DNA from: Rhodospirillales bacterium
GTDB taxonomy: Bacteria; Pseudomonadota; Alphaproteobacteria; Rhodospirillales; Casp-alpha2
DNA length: 37,926 nucleotides
Direction: 5' to 3'
Assembly: GCA_013203955.1 (NCBI GenBank)
Contig: JABMOY010000239.1
Coordinates: forward strand, 1 to 37,926
In this document: piece by piece, positions 1-8,566 of the stretch
Position numbering within the stretch: position 1 is the first letter of the stretch
Layout: the number at the start of each line of letters is the position of its first letter
Made by a program: the position numbers and the translations under genes
The notes under the pieces: model-generated
The model's database searches: none
The model's input: only the letters and a program-made list of their open reading frames with translations
Told to the model about the DNA's origin: nothing

Positions 1-474
1 GCCTGCATCCTTGGTCGCCTGGCGTTGCGAATCGTTGAAATACGCCGGCACCGTGATCACGGCTTGCGTCGGTTCTTCGCCTAGGAACTTTTCTGCGGTG
101 TCCTTCATTTTCTGCAAAATGAAGGCGCTGATCTGGCTGGGCGAATATTTATTGTCATCGACCTCGACCCAGGCATCGCCGTTGTCACCCTTGACGATCT
201 CATAGGGGACCAGCTTCATGTCCTTTTTCGTGATCGGGTCGTCAAAAGAGCGCCCGATCAGGCGCTTGATGGCGAACAGCGTGTTTTCCGGGTTGGTCAC
301 CGATTGGCGCTTCGCGGATTGGCCGACCAGACGCTCACCGCCGTCGGCGAAGGCGACCATGCTGGGCGTCGTTCGTGTGCCTTCGGCGTTTTCTAAGACC
401 TTGGCGCTCTTGCCGTCCATGACGGCGACGCAGGAATTGGTCGTCCCTAAGTCGATTCCGATTACCTTGCTCAT
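1..474 (-). CDS. dnaK: Chaperone protein DnaK (Hsp70), N-terminal 158 residues, cut by the window edge
   Basis: ATP-dependent Hsp70 chaperone that folds and refolds cytoplasmic proteins with DnaJ and GrpE. The minus-strand frame is open from ATG at 474 to the first base of the window, so only the start of the nucleotide-binding domain is present. It opens with the phosphate-binding loop [11 protein letters not shown] and includes the later motif [17 protein letters not shown], both diagnostic of DnaK. An AGAGGA ribosome site precedes the ATG after an A-rich tract. It lies 174 bp downstream of grpE on the same strand, with its own heat-shock-like promoter in the gap. The family is about 640 residues, so roughly three quarters lies outside the window. 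Confidence 0.97.
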   Translation of the reverse strand, partial: MSKVIGIDLGTTNSCVAVMDGKSAKVLENAEGTRTTPSMVAFADGGERLVGQSAKRQSVTNPENTLFAIKRLIGRSFDDPITKKDMKLVPYEIVKGDNGDAWVEVDDNKYSPSQISAFILQKMKDTAEKFLGEEPTQAVITVPAYFNDSQRQATKDAG

Positions 475-597
475 GTTATCCTCTTTTTTTAGGCGGCTTC
501 CGGCGGCCTTCCTCAGCACCGCGTTAAAGCCCCATTGTAATTCTTTTAAAAACCTAGCTTTTTCGCACCAACCCGAAGGCCGCTGCATTCCGGCGAT

Positions 598-626
598 ATA
601 TATGTTCGGGCCCTTATATACGCAAG
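598..626 (-). promoter_or_regulatory. Putative sigma-32 (RpoH) promoter of dnaK
   Basis: On the minus strand, CTTG (623-626) is followed after 18 bp by CATATAT (598-604). The alphaproteobacterial heat-shock consensus I know is CTTG, 17-18 bp, CYTATNT, so this matches at all but one defined position. It would give a dnaK leader of roughly 115 nt. The position between grpE and dnaK fits separate heat induction of dnaK. This is read by eye; no promoter scoring was done. Confidence 0.5.
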
Positions 627-648
627 GCCCTGAGCGCCAATTTTGGGG

Positions 649-1410
649 TTAAAGTTCCTCGTCGAGCTGGGCGCCGGGCCCCTTGCCCTTGTCTTCGTAG
701 GCCGCCCTGCCTTCATTTTTGCCTTCCGGCTTTCCGTCTTTTTGGCCCTCATCGGCGGTCTCATTGGTGTTTGGAGAAGCGGCTTTCGGGCCGCCTTTCG
801 AGATGCCGACCTTGGCCGGGCGCAAAAGCCGATCGTGCAGCACGTAGCCCCGCTCCATCTCCTGGACCACGGTGCCGGCGGGTTTCGAGGGATCTTCCAT
901 CTCGAACATGGCTTCGTGCAGGTTGTGATCGAATTTTTCGCCGATGGCCTCAATCGTCTTAATGTTGAAACGCTCAAACGTCGCCAGCAATTCGCGCTCG
1001 ACCAATTCCAGGCCAACCATCAACTGTTCCAGGGCCGCGTCATTTTTACGCTGGTCCGCATCGACGCTGTCCATGGCGCGGCGGGTGTTGTCGGCGACGG
1101 CCAGCATGTCGCGGGCGAAGTTGGTGATGGCGTATTTAGAGGCATCCTCGCGGTCGCGCTCGGCCCGGCGGCGGACGTTTTCGGCCTCGGCCAGGGCGCG
1201 CAGCAGCTTGTCGTTGAGCTCGGCGACCTGCTCCTCCAGGGGCGGCCCGGCTTCGTTATCGGGGGCTTCCTGGGGGGCTTCGTCGCCGGGAACATCCTCT
1301 TCGGGCGTTTCCCCGGGCACATCTTCGGGCGCGTCTTCGGTGGGGATCGCGTCTTCCGGGGACTGTTCTTCAGGTTCCGGTTCGTTTTCCTCGTTCTTAT
1401 CCTGGTTCAT
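649..1410 (-). CDS. grpE: Nucleotide exchange factor GrpE
   Basis: Co-chaperone that releases ADP from DnaK. The 253-residue product is longer than the usual 190-210. Residues 1-60 are an acidic, proline-rich extension. They are followed by the coiled-coil segment with ALAEAENVRRRAERDRED and then the C-terminal beta domain, where MEDPSKPAGTVVQEMERGY and RLLRPAKVGISKG are typical of the family. A charged Gly/Lys tail follows. The ATG at 1410 overlaps the hrcA stop by 4 nt (ATGA), so the two are translationally coupled. A long plus-strand open frame over this gene is a compositional shadow. Confidence 0.96.
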   Translation of the reverse strand: MNQDKNEENEPEPEEQSPEDAIPTEDAPEDVPGETPEEDVPGDEAPQEAPDNEAGPPLEEQVAELNDKLLRALAEAENVRRRAERDREDASKYAITNFARDMLAVADNTRRAMDSVDADQRKNDAALEQLMVGLELVERELLATFERFNIKTIEAIGEKFDHNLHEAMFEMEDPSKPAGTVVQEMERGYVLHDRLLRPAKVGISKGGPKAASPNTNETADEGQKDGKPEGKNEGRAAYEDKGKGPGAQLDEEL

Positions 1411-2459
1411 TTTTGACTTTCGGCCTCATGGCCCAAAAAACGGCTGATCAGCCGCGATGTGTAATCGACCATGGGAATGATGTTGGCGTAATTGATGCGG
1501 GTCGGGCCGATGACGCCGATGGCGCCGACGACCTTTTTCTCGAGGTTACGGTACGGCCCGACGATCATCGAGCAGCCCGCCAGATTAAAAAGACTATTGT
1601 CGCTTCCGATGAAGATCTGCACGCCCTCGGCGGAATCGGTAAGAGACAGCAGCTTCAACATTTCTTCCTTGGTCTCCAGCGCCGAAAAAAGCGCCCGGAT
1701 CCTTTCCAGATCGGCGAGGGCGTTGACGTCTTCCAACAGGTGCGCCTGGCCGCGGACGATGAGCGAGCCTTCGCCGCCGCCGGCCCAGGTCGCCAACCCG
1801 CTTTCGACCACTCGTGCCGTCAAGTCGTCCAGTTGGGCGCGGTGGCTGTCGAGCTCGGCCATGATTTCGTCATAGGCCTCCGACACGGTGCGGCCGACGA
1901 GCTTGGCGCTGAGGAAGTTCGTCGCTTCCACCAGGGCCGATGGCGGCAGGTTATGGGGCGTTTGGATGACCCGGTTTTCGACGATGCCGGATTCGGTGAC
2001 CAGCACCACCAAGGCGCGCCCGGGGCTGAGGCTGACAAATTCAATGTGGCGTAGCGGACTTCCGGTTTTCGGCGCCATCACCAGGCTGGCGCAGCCCGAC
2101 AGGCCGGACAACGCCTGCGTCGCGTCCTCCAGCAACCCTTCGAAGCTGTTGGGCGAGCCGGCGCATTGTTTTTTGATGGAATTGCGTTCGGCCTCGGTCA
2201 GATTGCCGACTTCCAGGATGCCATCGACGAAGATGCGAAGACCGGCTTCCGTCGGCAGCCGGCCCGCAGACGCGTGCGGCGAATACAAAAGCCCAGCGTC
2301 TTCCAGGTCGGCCATGACGTTGCGAACGGTCGCCGGCGACAGCGCCACGTTCAGGCGTTTCGATAACGTCCGCGAGCCGACGGGATCACCGGTGGTGACG
2401 TAGGCGTCGACGATATGGCGCAGAATTTCGCGCGAGCGTTCGTTGAGTTCCGAAATCAT
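1407..2459 (-). CDS. hrcA: Heat-inducible transcription repressor HrcA
   Basis: Repressor that in known systems binds CIRCE operators and blocks heat-shock genes, usually groESL. The 350-residue length is normal. The N-terminal winged helix (about residues 1-70) carries the characteristic [13 protein letters not shown] and [18 protein letters not shown], followed by [16 protein letters not shown]. The C-terminal part contains [18 protein letters not shown], also typical. ATG at 2459 is the only sensible start. No CIRCE element (TTAGCACTC, 9 bp, GAGTGCTAA) is visible upstream of hrcA or dnaK, so the target is probably elsewhere. It is first in the hrcA-grpE pair and divergent from rph. Confidence 0.96.
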   Translation of the reverse strand: MISELNERSREILRHIVDAYVTTGDPVGSRTLSKRLNVALSPATVRNVMADLEDAGLLYSPHASAGRLPTEAGLRIFVDGILEVGNLTEAERNSIKKQCAGSPNSFEGLLEDATQALSGLSGCASLVMAPKTGSPLRHIEFVSLSPGRALVVLVTESGIVENRVIQTPHNLPPSALVEATNFLSAKLVGRTVSEAYDEIMAELDSHRAQLDDLTARVVESGLATWAGGGEGSLIVRGQAHLLEDVNALADLERIRALFSALETKEEMLKLLSLTDSAEGVQIFIGSDNSLFNLAGCSMIVGPYRNLEKKVVGAIGVIGPTRINYANIIPMVDYTSRLISRFLGHEAESQK

Positions 2460-2485
2460 ATGCTTCTCTGCGTTGGCGTGAGCAG

Positions 2486-2514
2486 AACTTAGGTGCGCGG
2501 CTGGCCAGCGTCAA
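2486..2514 (-). promoter_or_regulatory. Putative sigma-70 promoter of hrcA-grpE
   Basis: On the minus strand, TTGACG (2509-2514), a 17-bp spacer and TAAGTT (2486-2491) lie 27 bp before the hrcA ATG. The -35 matches TTGACA at five of six positions; the -10 is weaker. Found by eye. Confidence 0.35.
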
Positions 2515-2544
2515 CGGACGCGGCCAAATAAACAGCCATTTCTT

Positions 2545-2557
2545 TACCTTAAAGGTA
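2545..2557. repeat. 13-bp perfect palindrome upstream of rph
   Basis: TACCTT-A-AAGGTA is a perfect dyad 21 bp upstream of the rph ATG, in the 119-bp divergent hrcA/rph gap. Its size and position would suit an operator or an RNA hairpin near the ribosome site. No binding protein is suggested by the sequence itself. Confidence 0.35.
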
Positions 2558-2578
2558 GACCAGGGTAGTAATCTGGGC

Positions 2579-3322
2579 ATGAAAAACAATGTCCCCAAAA
2601 GACCATCTGCCCGCCCGTCAAAGAGGGCCTCTGATGAGCTTCGCCAGGTCACCCTCGAGCCCGATTTCGCCAAGCACGCCGAGGGGTCCTGTTTGGCGGC
2701 TTTCGGCGATACCCGGGTGTTTATCACCGCCAGCGTTGAGGAACGGGTGCCGGGATGGCTGCGCGATTCCGGACACGGCTGGATAACGGCGGAATACGGC
2801 ATGCTGCCGCGCGCCACCAACACACGCACCAACCGCGAGGCCAAGTCCGGCGGCCAATCGGGGCGCAGCCAGGAAATCCAACGCCTGATCGGGCGCTCAC
2901 TCCGCGCCGTTACTGATTTGGCGGCCATGGGAGAAATGTCGATCCGCCTCGACTGCGATGTCGTCCAGGCCGACGGCGGTACCCGCACGGCATCGATTAC
3001 CGGCGCGTATGTGGCGCTGCACCGGGCTTTCGAGCGCATCGTGAAATTGGGAATTATCGACAAGGTGCCGCTAAAGGACCATGTCGCCGCCGTTTCCTGC
3101 GGGCTCTACAAAGGCCAGGCGGTGCTCGACCTGGATTACCCGGAAGACAGCAACGCCGACGCCGACGCCAATTTCGTCCTCACCGGGTCGGGCGATATTG
3201 TTGAAATTCAGGCGACGGCGGAAACCGAACCCTTCGGCGAAGACGCCTACGCCGAGATGATGGCCCTGGCGCGCAAGGGTATCGGCGAATTGGTGGCGCT
3301 GCAGAAAAAGGCGCTCGAATAG
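2579..3322 (+). CDS. rph: Ribonuclease PH
   Basis: Phosphorolytic 3'-5' exoribonuclease that trims tRNA 3' ends. The 247-residue product has family-typical length and motifs: [14 protein letters not shown] (67-80), RTNRE (83-87), GRSLRAVTD (105-113), then [21 protein letters not shown], whose GGTRT (133-137) binds phosphate. The C-terminal [20 protein letters not shown] is also diagnostic. ATG at 2579 has no obvious Shine-Dalgarno. It is followed 32 bp later by rdgB, an order common in alphaproteobacteria, and is likely the first gene of rph-rdgB-hemW. Confidence 0.97.
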   Translation: MKNNVPKRPSARPSKRASDELRQVTLEPDFAKHAEGSCLAAFGDTRVFITASVEERVPGWLRDSGHGWITAEYGMLPRATNTRTNREAKSGGQSGRSQEIQRLIGRSLRAVTDLAAMGEMSIRLDCDVVQADGGTRTASITGAYVALHRAFERIVKLGIIDKVPLKDHVAAVSCGLYKGQAVLDLDYPEDSNADADANFVLTGSGDIVEIQATAETEPFGEDAYAEMMALARKGIGELVALQKKALE

Positions 3323-3354
3323 CGCCGCCCCCATGAGACATCCATGAGATACCC

Positions 3355-3978
3355 ATGAGCAGCGGGGGCCACAGACGCTTCAAAGAACCGAGACTGGTGA
3401 TCGCCAGCCACAATCCAGGCAAGGTCGCCGAGATCGGGGAACTCCTTCACCCCTTCGGAATCGGCGTCGTTTCGGCTGCCGACCTGGGCCTGCCTGAGCC
3501 CGAAGAAACCGGCTCGACCTTCGCCGCCAACGCTGAAATCAAAGCCCGCGCCGCCGCCAAAGCCTCGGGCATTCCGGCGCTGGCCGATGATTCCGGGCTG
3601 GCGGTGACGGCGCTGGGCGACGAGCCGGGCATCCATTCGGCGCGCTGGGCCGGCCCGGACAAGGATTTCCAAAAAGCCATGCATGATGTCGAGGAGGCGC
3701 TTTCAGGGTCCGAAGACCGCAGCGCCAAATTCGTTTGCGCGCTGGCGCTCTGCTGGCCAGATAACGGCGATGGCGGCCACCTGGAGATATTCGAGGGCAC
3801 GGTCGAAGGCGCCCTGGTATGGCCGCCCCGAGGCTCACACGGCTTCGGCTACGACCCGGTGTTCATAGCGAATGGCCATGACGTTACCTTCGGCGAAATG
3901 GCGCCCGACAAAAAACACCGCATCAGCCACCGGGCGGACGCCTTCAGGAAATTGGTCGATGGCTGCTTCGCAAAATAA
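3355..3978 (+). CDS. rdgB: dITP/XTP pyrophosphatase (RdgB/HAM1 family)
   Basis: Hydrolyses non-canonical purine nucleoside triphosphates (ITP, dITP, XTP) to monophosphates, keeping deaminated bases out of nucleic acids. The 207 residues include the substrate loop SHNPGK (18-23), the catalytic ADDSG (77-81) and the later GFGYDPVF and KHRISHRA motifs. ATG at 3355 is chosen because the two upstream ATGs (about 3333 and 3344) each meet a stop within a few codons. The last 20 nt overlap the start of hemW. Confidence 0.96.
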   Translation: MSSGGHRRFKEPRLVIASHNPGKVAEIGELLHPFGIGVVSAADLGLPEPEETGSTFAANAEIKARAAAKASGIPALADDSGLAVTALGDEPGIHSARWAGPDKDFQKAMHDVEEALSGSEDRSAKFVCALALCWPDNGDGGHLEIFEGTVEGALVWPPRGSHGFGYDPVFIANGHDVTFGEMAPDKKHRISHRADAFRKLVDGCFAK

Positions 3979-5125
3979 TCCGCTCGGCGTCTATATCCAC
4001 TGGCCGTTCTGCGCGTCGAAGTGCCCTTATTGTGACTTTAACAGCCATGTCCGCGACGGCGTCGACCAGGGCCGCTGGCGGACGGCGCTGTTGTCGGAGC
4101 TTAATTATTTCGCGCTTGAGACGAATTCGAGGACGGTCGACAGCGTGTTTTTCGGCGGCGGCACGCCGTCGCTGATGGCGCCCGAAACCACCGCCGCCTT
4201 GATCGAAGCGGTGCGCAACCGCTGGCAGACCACAGACGATCTCGAAATTACCCTCGAGGCCAACCCGTCAACGGCGGAAACCGGACGTTTCGAAGCCTTT
4301 CGGGCCGCCGGGGTCAACCGCCTGTCGATCGGCGTGCAATCGTTGCGGGACCAAAATCTTTCCTTCCTGGGCCGCGGCCATTCCGTTTCGGAAGCAAAAC
4401 AAGCCTTGGATTTGGCGGCACAGCACTTCCCGCGCTTTTCCTTCGACCTGATGTACGGCCTGCCCCGGCAAACGGCGGGCGAATGGGCCGAGGAGCTCGA
4501 CGAAGCGCTGGAGATGGCCGAAAACCTGGGCTGTTCGCACATGTCGCTGTACCAATTAACCGTCGAACCCGGCACCGATTTTCACCGCGACGCCATCGCC
4601 TGTCCCGAAGAAGACATCAGCGTTGAGCTGTATGAGATCACCCAGGAAAGGCTTTGCGACGCCGGGCTGCCGGCCTATGAGATTTCCAACCACGCCAAGC
4701 CCGGTGCCGAGTGCCGGCATAATTTAGGCGTTTGGCGGGGCGGCGAATATCTGGGGATCGGGCCGGGGGCGCATGGCCGAATACGGGGCCGCGCCCGCAC
4801 CGAGGCCAGCTATCGGATGGCGGCGCCCGAGCGCTGGCTCAAGGAAGTCGAGGACAAGGGCCACGGCACCGCCAAGCGCCAAGCCCTGCCGAGAAGGGTG
4901 CGCGCCGAAGAAATCCTGATGACCGGGCTCAGGCTCATGGAAGGCGTTGACCGGCAGCGCTTCCACGATCTGACAGGGCGCGACTTGGAAGACGTCATCG
5001 ACGGAGAAGGGTTAGCCCGTTTGGCCAAGGCCGAATTTGTTGAAATCGACGACACGGCGCTGCGCGCCACATCCATGGGCCAGCTCTGCCTCAATGAAGT
5101 GCTGAGGCACCTACTCGCCGTTTAG
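3959..5125 (+). CDS. hemW: Radical SAM heme chaperone HemW (HemN-like)
   Basis: Radical-SAM family protein; HemW binds and transfers heme rather than acting as coproporphyrinogen dehydrogenase. The 388-residue product has the CxxxCxxC cluster motif [14 protein letters not shown] (Cys18, 22, 25) and GGGTPS (66-71). ANPST, GVQSL and DLMYGLP follow, as in the HemN/HemW family. The open frame extends further upstream, but ATG at 3959 gives the standard N-terminus and a 20-nt overlap with rdgB, so it is preferred. Its stop lies at 5123-5125 and overlaps the stop of the duplicated lppC tail on the other strand. Confidence 0.95.
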   Translation: MAASQNNPLGVYIHWPFCASKCPYCDFNSHVRDGVDQGRWRTALLSELNYFALETNSRTVDSVFFGGGTPSLMAPETTAALIEAVRNRWQTTDDLEITLEANPSTAETGRFEAFRAAGVNRLSIGVQSLRDQNLSFLGRGHSVSEAKQALDLAAQHFPRFSFDLMYGLPRQTAGEWAEELDEALEMAENLGCSHMSLYQLTVEPGTDFHRDAIACPEEDISVELYEITQERLCDAGLPAYEISNHAKPGAECRHNLGVWRGGEYLGIGPGAHGRIRGRARTEASYRMAAPERWLKEVEDKGHGTAKRQALPRRVRAEEILMTGLRLMEGVDRQRFHDLTGRDLEDVIDGEGLARLAKAEFVEIDDTALRATSMGQLCLNEVLRHLLAV

Positions 5126-5176
5126 TTTGACGCCGCCTGGAAAGTTTCCGGCGCCCGGCTGATGACCTCGCCGCCG
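5122..5176 (-). pseudogene. Orphan 3' tail of an lppC gene (17 codons plus stop)
   Basis: Read on the minus strand, this encodes [17 protein letters not shown] and a stop. It is nearly identical to the end of the intact LppC protein (6075-7664), which finishes GGEVISRAPETFQAASR. Within the repeated 46 bp the four nucleotide differences are all synonymous third positions, so the sequence diverged as functional coding DNA. The stop overlaps the hemW stop. It lies directly after the TPR gene stop and one frame away from it. The simplest reading is the original lppC end, orphaned when the TPR gene entered. Confidence 0.75.
5131..5176. repeat. Direct repeat, copy A (46 bp), right after the TPR gene
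   Basis: It matches 6084-6129 at 42 of 46 positions in the same orientation, starting at CGCCGCCTG and ending at CTCGCCGCCG. The two copies flank the TPR gene. Confidence 0.85.
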
Positions 5177-6022
5177 TTAGCGGGCGTCCGCCAATCGCCG
5201 GAGTTCTACCTCCGCTCCCGTGTATTCATAAAACCGGGTAATTCCCGTGGCGGTGACTTTTCTGAAATATCCAGCAGCGGTCTTTTTGTCACCATTTACA
5301 AGGTAATATTGGCCCACATAGAAATAGGCCTCGGCTTCCCGTTGCAGCCGTTTAGGCGGATTGCCTTTCCTGGCAGCGTCGAGAACCTGTTCCGGGGTGG
5401 CCTTGCCAAGATAAAGCGAAGCCGCCTGGTAAATCCAATGTCCCTTTTTCGCGTTCGCCAAATAGCCGGCGAGTTCCGCTTTCGGGTCCTGGCCCATCCT
5501 GGCACGTGCCAGGTACAGCCACAGCATGGGATACACGTGCCGGGGCTTTATTGTCAGCCGGTCCTCGAAGCTCGCCGCAGCCCTGGAAAAATTGCCCTGG
5601 TAGAAATACGCTCTCCCGAGATTGGTGTAGGCGAACGCGAAATCCGGCTTGAGCTTGAGGGCGGCTCTGTAATCCGCGATAGCCAGGCCATAAAGGCCCT
5701 TTTTCGCAAATACGAGACCGCGGCCGTTGAGCGCCTCGGCAAGGTCGGGGTTTGTCTTCAATGCCTTAGCAAAATCGGAAATTGCTTGGTCGTAAAGACC
5801 CTGATCCCGGTACGTATCGCCCCGCTTCACATAGGCCTCGGCCAACGCCGCGCCGTCGATATGGCCTGACTTGATGGCCTGGGTGTACAACCCAGCCGCT
5901 TCCTTGAACGCGCCGCCGTGACGCGCCTCGTCCCCGGCCTTTACGTCAGCGCGAACTTTCGCCTGAACCGGAGCGGCCCCCGCGAGGAGGAAGACCGCCA
6001 AAATCAAATTTCCGTATTTCAT
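5177..6022 (-). CDS. Exported tetratricopeptide-repeat protein
   Basis: The 281-residue product begins with a Sec signal peptide (hydrophobic ILAVFLLAGAAP, likely cleaved after VQA). It then carries several TPR units between about residues 35 and 160, for example AYVKRGDTYRDQGLYDQAIS, ALNGRGLVFAKKGLYGLAI and AYTNLGRAYFYQGNFSRA. The C-terminal half has two more degenerate helical repeats. The arrangement is reminiscent of NlpI-type periplasmic TPR adaptors, which scaffold cell-wall hydrolases, but there is no lipobox and I do not assign that function. An AGGAAAG ribosome site precedes ATG 6022. It lies 52 bp downstream of lppC on the same strand, within direct repeats that suggest insertion. 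Confidence 0.85.
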   Translation of the reverse strand: MKYGNLILAVFLLAGAAPVQAKVRADVKAGDEARHGGAFKEAAGLYTQAIKSGHIDGAALAEAYVKRGDTYRDQGLYDQAISDFAKALKTNPDLAEALNGRGLVFAKKGLYGLAIADYRAALKLKPDFAFAYTNLGRAYFYQGNFSRAAASFEDRLTIKPRHVYPMLWLYLARARMGQDPKAELAGYLANAKKGHWIYQAASLYLGKATPEQVLDAARKGNPPKRLQREAEAYFYVGQYYLVNGDKKTAAGYFRKVTATGITRFYEYTGAEVELRRLADAR

Positions 6023-6074
6023 GAATAAACTTTCCTAACCAATAATTTTCAGATGAACCCTTACCGGAAATCGC

Positions 6075-7664
6075 CTAGCGGCTCGCCGCCTGAAATGTCT
6101 CCGGTGCCCGGCTGATGACCTCGCCGCCGCGCCGCCCGACCTTCATTACCGCCAGCCCCCGTTGCGCCAGACCGTTCGGCAGCAGGCGGAAAATTCCGTC
6201 GCGGCCCCAAAAGCCGCTGGGCACGGTAATCGCCTTGGCCGAAAAATCGGGCCCGCCTTCGGCCCTCGCCAGCACCGCAGCCAAGGCGGTGGCGTCATAG
6301 GCCAGCGTCGCCAACCGGGGCGGCGCCTTGCCGTAGACGCCTTTATAGGCGGCCTCGAAATCGCCGCGCGCCGTCGGCGACGGCGCCGCGTACCAGCCGC
6401 CGATCAGCGCCGGTTCGGCGCCGATGCCCGGAACGTCCCACTGCCCGGTGCCGAGCATGCGAACTTTTTTGGGATCGATGTCGTAAAACGGTAGAAGGGC
6501 GGCGATGGACTGCAGCCGCTTGCCGCCGTCGGCGACCAACAGGGCTTCGAACGGCAACTCGCCGATAGTCTGCAACCGGTCCAGGCGCTTCAGGGCGCGC
6601 TGCGAGACTTCGTCTTCCTTGCCTTCCAGTTTCTTGCGTTGCTCCAAAAGCGTCTCGCGGCGGGCGCCGTAATTGGCGAGCGACCGCACGGCTTTTGAAA
6701 AGTCGCTGGCGAAGGGGTCATAAAACTGCACCTGGGTGAGGATGCCACCCTGTGCCGCGACCGCGCCTTCATAGGCGTTGACGATGGTTTCCCCGTAAAC
6801 GCTGTCAGGCGCCAAGACGGCGAAGCGGCGAACGCCCTTGGAGGCGGCGAAGAAAACGATGCGATTGATTTCGGCGCTCGGCAAAAACCCCAGCGTATAG
6901 GTACCGCCGCCGGCGACCGAGCGGTCGGACGAGAACGCCACCACCGGCACGTTGGCGGCGCGGGCGGCGGCGCTGACGGCGCGTGTGGAAGCCGACAACA
7001 ACGGCCCCAACAACATCGCCGCGCCGTCGCCGATCGCCAATTGCGCCGCCCGGACGGCGCCCGCGGGCGTTCCCTTGGTATCATGGGTCAAGAGCTCGAA
7101 TTTCTTACCGGCGAAATCAAACACCGCCAATTGCGCGGCGTTGAGCATGGCTTGGCCGAGCTTGGCGTTGGCGCCGGTGAGCGGCAGCAGCAAAGCGACG
7201 CGGACGATGTCGCCAGAAGTCGGCGCCGGCACGGAAGAGCGAAGCGCCTCAACCGGCTTCGCATCCTGAGGCGGGCGGGTCAGGAGCTTCAGGAAAGACG
7301 GCGGCGGCTGCCCGGGTTCGCCGGCGCCTTGAGGAGGCACCAAGGCCGCCTGTTCAGGGGCCGGGCCAGGGAGAGATGAGGCGGGAGATGACGGGGTGGA
7401 AGAAGACGGCAGAGACGTCGGGAACGGGTATTCCGGCACCGGGTTGAACAACTGTTCGGGCTGGCGGACGGCGGCAGGCGCCTTGGCGACAGGCCGGCGG
7501 GTCGCCTCCGATGGCGGGCGGGTCGCTTGAACGCTCTCTTCTTGGCCCCAGGATGCTATATTGGAAGTCTGACAGCCGGCAACGAACAACAACATGGGCA
7601 ACAACACAGCGAGCGGCCATGGCAGAGCGCGGAAATAAAAAGGATTTAGGTAAGAGGCGGTCAT
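6075..7664 (-). CDS. LppC/LpoA-family lipoprotein (penicillin-binding-protein activator)
   Basis: Outer-membrane lipoprotein family whose E. coli member LpoA activates PBP1A. The 529 residues begin with a signal peptide and lipobox VAGC (Cys31). A Pro/Ala/Ser-rich linker runs to about residue 150. Then comes a periplasmic-binding-protein-like domain starting VRVALLLPLTGANAKLG, with typical LGPLLS and APDSVYGE segments. Unlike LpoA there is no obvious N-terminal TPR domain, so it resembles the shorter alphaproteobacterial form. Divergence from rsmI-yraN-BON mirrors the lpoA locus of E. coli. The 5' end overlaps the assigned rsmI start. Confidence 0.88.
   Translation of the reverse strand: MTASYLNPFYFRALPWPLAVLLPMLLFVAGCQTSNIASWGQEESVQATRPPSEATRRPVAKAPAAVRQPEQLFNPVPEYPFPTSLPSSSTPSSPASSLPGPAPEQAALVPPQGAGEPGQPPPSFLKLLTRPPQDAKPVEALRSSVPAPTSGDIVRVALLLPLTGANAKLGQAMLNAAQLAVFDFAGKKFELLTHDTKGTPAGAVRAAQLAIGDGAAMLLGPLLSASTRAVSAAARAANVPVVAFSSDRSVAGGGTYTLGFLPSAEINRIVFFAASKGVRRFAVLAPDSVYGETIVNAYEGAVAAQGGILTQVQFYDPFASDFSKAVRSLANYGARRETLLEQRKKLEGKEDEVSQRALKRLDRLQTIGELPFEALLVADGGKRLQSIAALLPFYDIDPKKVRMLGTGQWDVPGIGAEPALIGGWYAAPSPTARGDFEAAYKGVYGKAPPRLATLAYDATALAAVLARAEGGPDFSAKAITVPSGFWGRDGIFRLLPNGLAQRGLAVMKVGRRGGEVISRAPETFQAASR
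6084..6129. repeat. Direct repeat, copy B (46 bp), inside the lppC 3' end
   Basis: Partner of 5131-5176 (42/46 identical, same orientation). It encodes most of the last codons of the intact lppC, from GGEVISR to FQAA. The distance from copy to copy is 953 bp, which spans the TPR gene. Confidence 0.85.
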
Positions 7665-8566
7665 CGGCGGTGAAGGCTTCTCCTAATAAAAATAAACAAC
7701 AGGCCCCCCCCGTGGCAATGGTGGCATCGGGGACGTCTGGTGGTCTTTACATCGTCGCCACGCCCATCGGCAACGCCCAAGACATTACCCTTCGCGGCCT
7801 CGATATTCTAGCGCAAGCCGACGTCATCGCCTGTGAAGATACCCGCGTGACGGCTAAGCTGCTGGCCATTCACGGGATTTCCCGGCCGCTAACGCCTTAT
7901 CACGAACACAATGCCTCCAAGGCCGGACCGAAATTGATTAAGCGCCTTAAAGACGGCGAAATCGTGGCGCTGGTGTCCGACGCCGGCACGCCCCTGGTAT
8001 CGGATCCCGGATATAAATTGATCTGCGCCTGCCTGGAAGAAGCCCTTGCCGTCATTCCGCTGCCCGGCGCGTCTTCGGTGCTGGCGGCGCTGGTGGTTTC
8101 CGGTCTGCCCACGGACAGGTTCTTTTTCGCCGGCTTTCTGCCGCCGAAAAGCGCCGCACGAAAACGGGTTTTAAACGAATTTACCGAAATTCCGGGCTCA
8201 TTGGTGTTCCTGGAATCGGCGAAACGGCTGGCCGCGTCGCTGGCCGACATGGCCGGGGTCTTAGGGCCGAGATCGACCGCCGTGTCGCGCGAGATAACCA
8301 AGATGTTCGAAGAAACCCGGCGCGGGTCCCTGGACGAACTGGCGGCGCACTACCGTGGCGCAGGCCCGCCGAAGGGCGAAGTCACCATCGTCGTCGGGCC
8401 CTTTACCGAAGAACCCGTCAGCGATGCGGAACTGGACCGATTGCTGGTCCGGGCGCTGAAGGGATCAACGGTGCGCGACGCCGCCGATGCGGTGACCGCG
8501 GCCACCGGGCTACCCCGGCGGCGGGTCTATACCCGGGCGCTCGAAATCAAGAAAAGCCCTGAATAA
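7619..8566 (+). CDS. rsmI: 16S rRNA (cytidine1402-2'-O)-methyltransferase RsmI
   Basis: SAM-dependent tetrapyrrole-methylase-fold enzyme that 2'-O-methylates C1402 of 16S rRNA. Key motifs are GGLYIVATPIGN (41-52), CEDTR (72-76), LVSDAGTPLVSDPGY and LPGASSVLAAL. The start is uncertain. ATG 7619 gives 315 residues with a long Lys-rich leader and overlaps lppC by 46 bp. GTG 7670 gives 298 residues, nearer the usual 280-290, and removes the overlap. ATG 7718 is also possible. It is followed directly by yraN. Confidence 0.94.
   Translation: MAERGNKKDLGKRRSSAVKASPNKNKQQAPPVAMVASGTSGGLYIVATPIGNAQDITLRGLDILAQADVIACEDTRVTAKLLAIHGISRPLTPYHEHNASKAGPKLIKRLKDGEIVALVSDAGTPLVSDPGYKLICACLEEALAVIPLPGASSVLAALVVSGLPTDRFFFAGFLPPKSAARKRVLNEFTEIPGSLVFLESAKRLAASLADMAGVLGPRSTAVSREITKMFEETRRGSLDELAAHYRGAGPPKGEVTIVVGPFTEEPVSDAELDRLLVRALKGSTVRDAADAVTAATGLPRRRVYTRALEIKKSPE

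Noticed and set aside
475-648. CIRCE operator upstream of dnaK
   Set aside because: Nothing resembling TTAGCACTC or its inverted partner is present.
643-1416. Long plus-strand open frame of 257 codons opposite grpE
   Set aside because: It mirrors the grpE coding frame; composition (repeated Gly/Phe/Val) is that of an antisense shadow, and grpE is certain.
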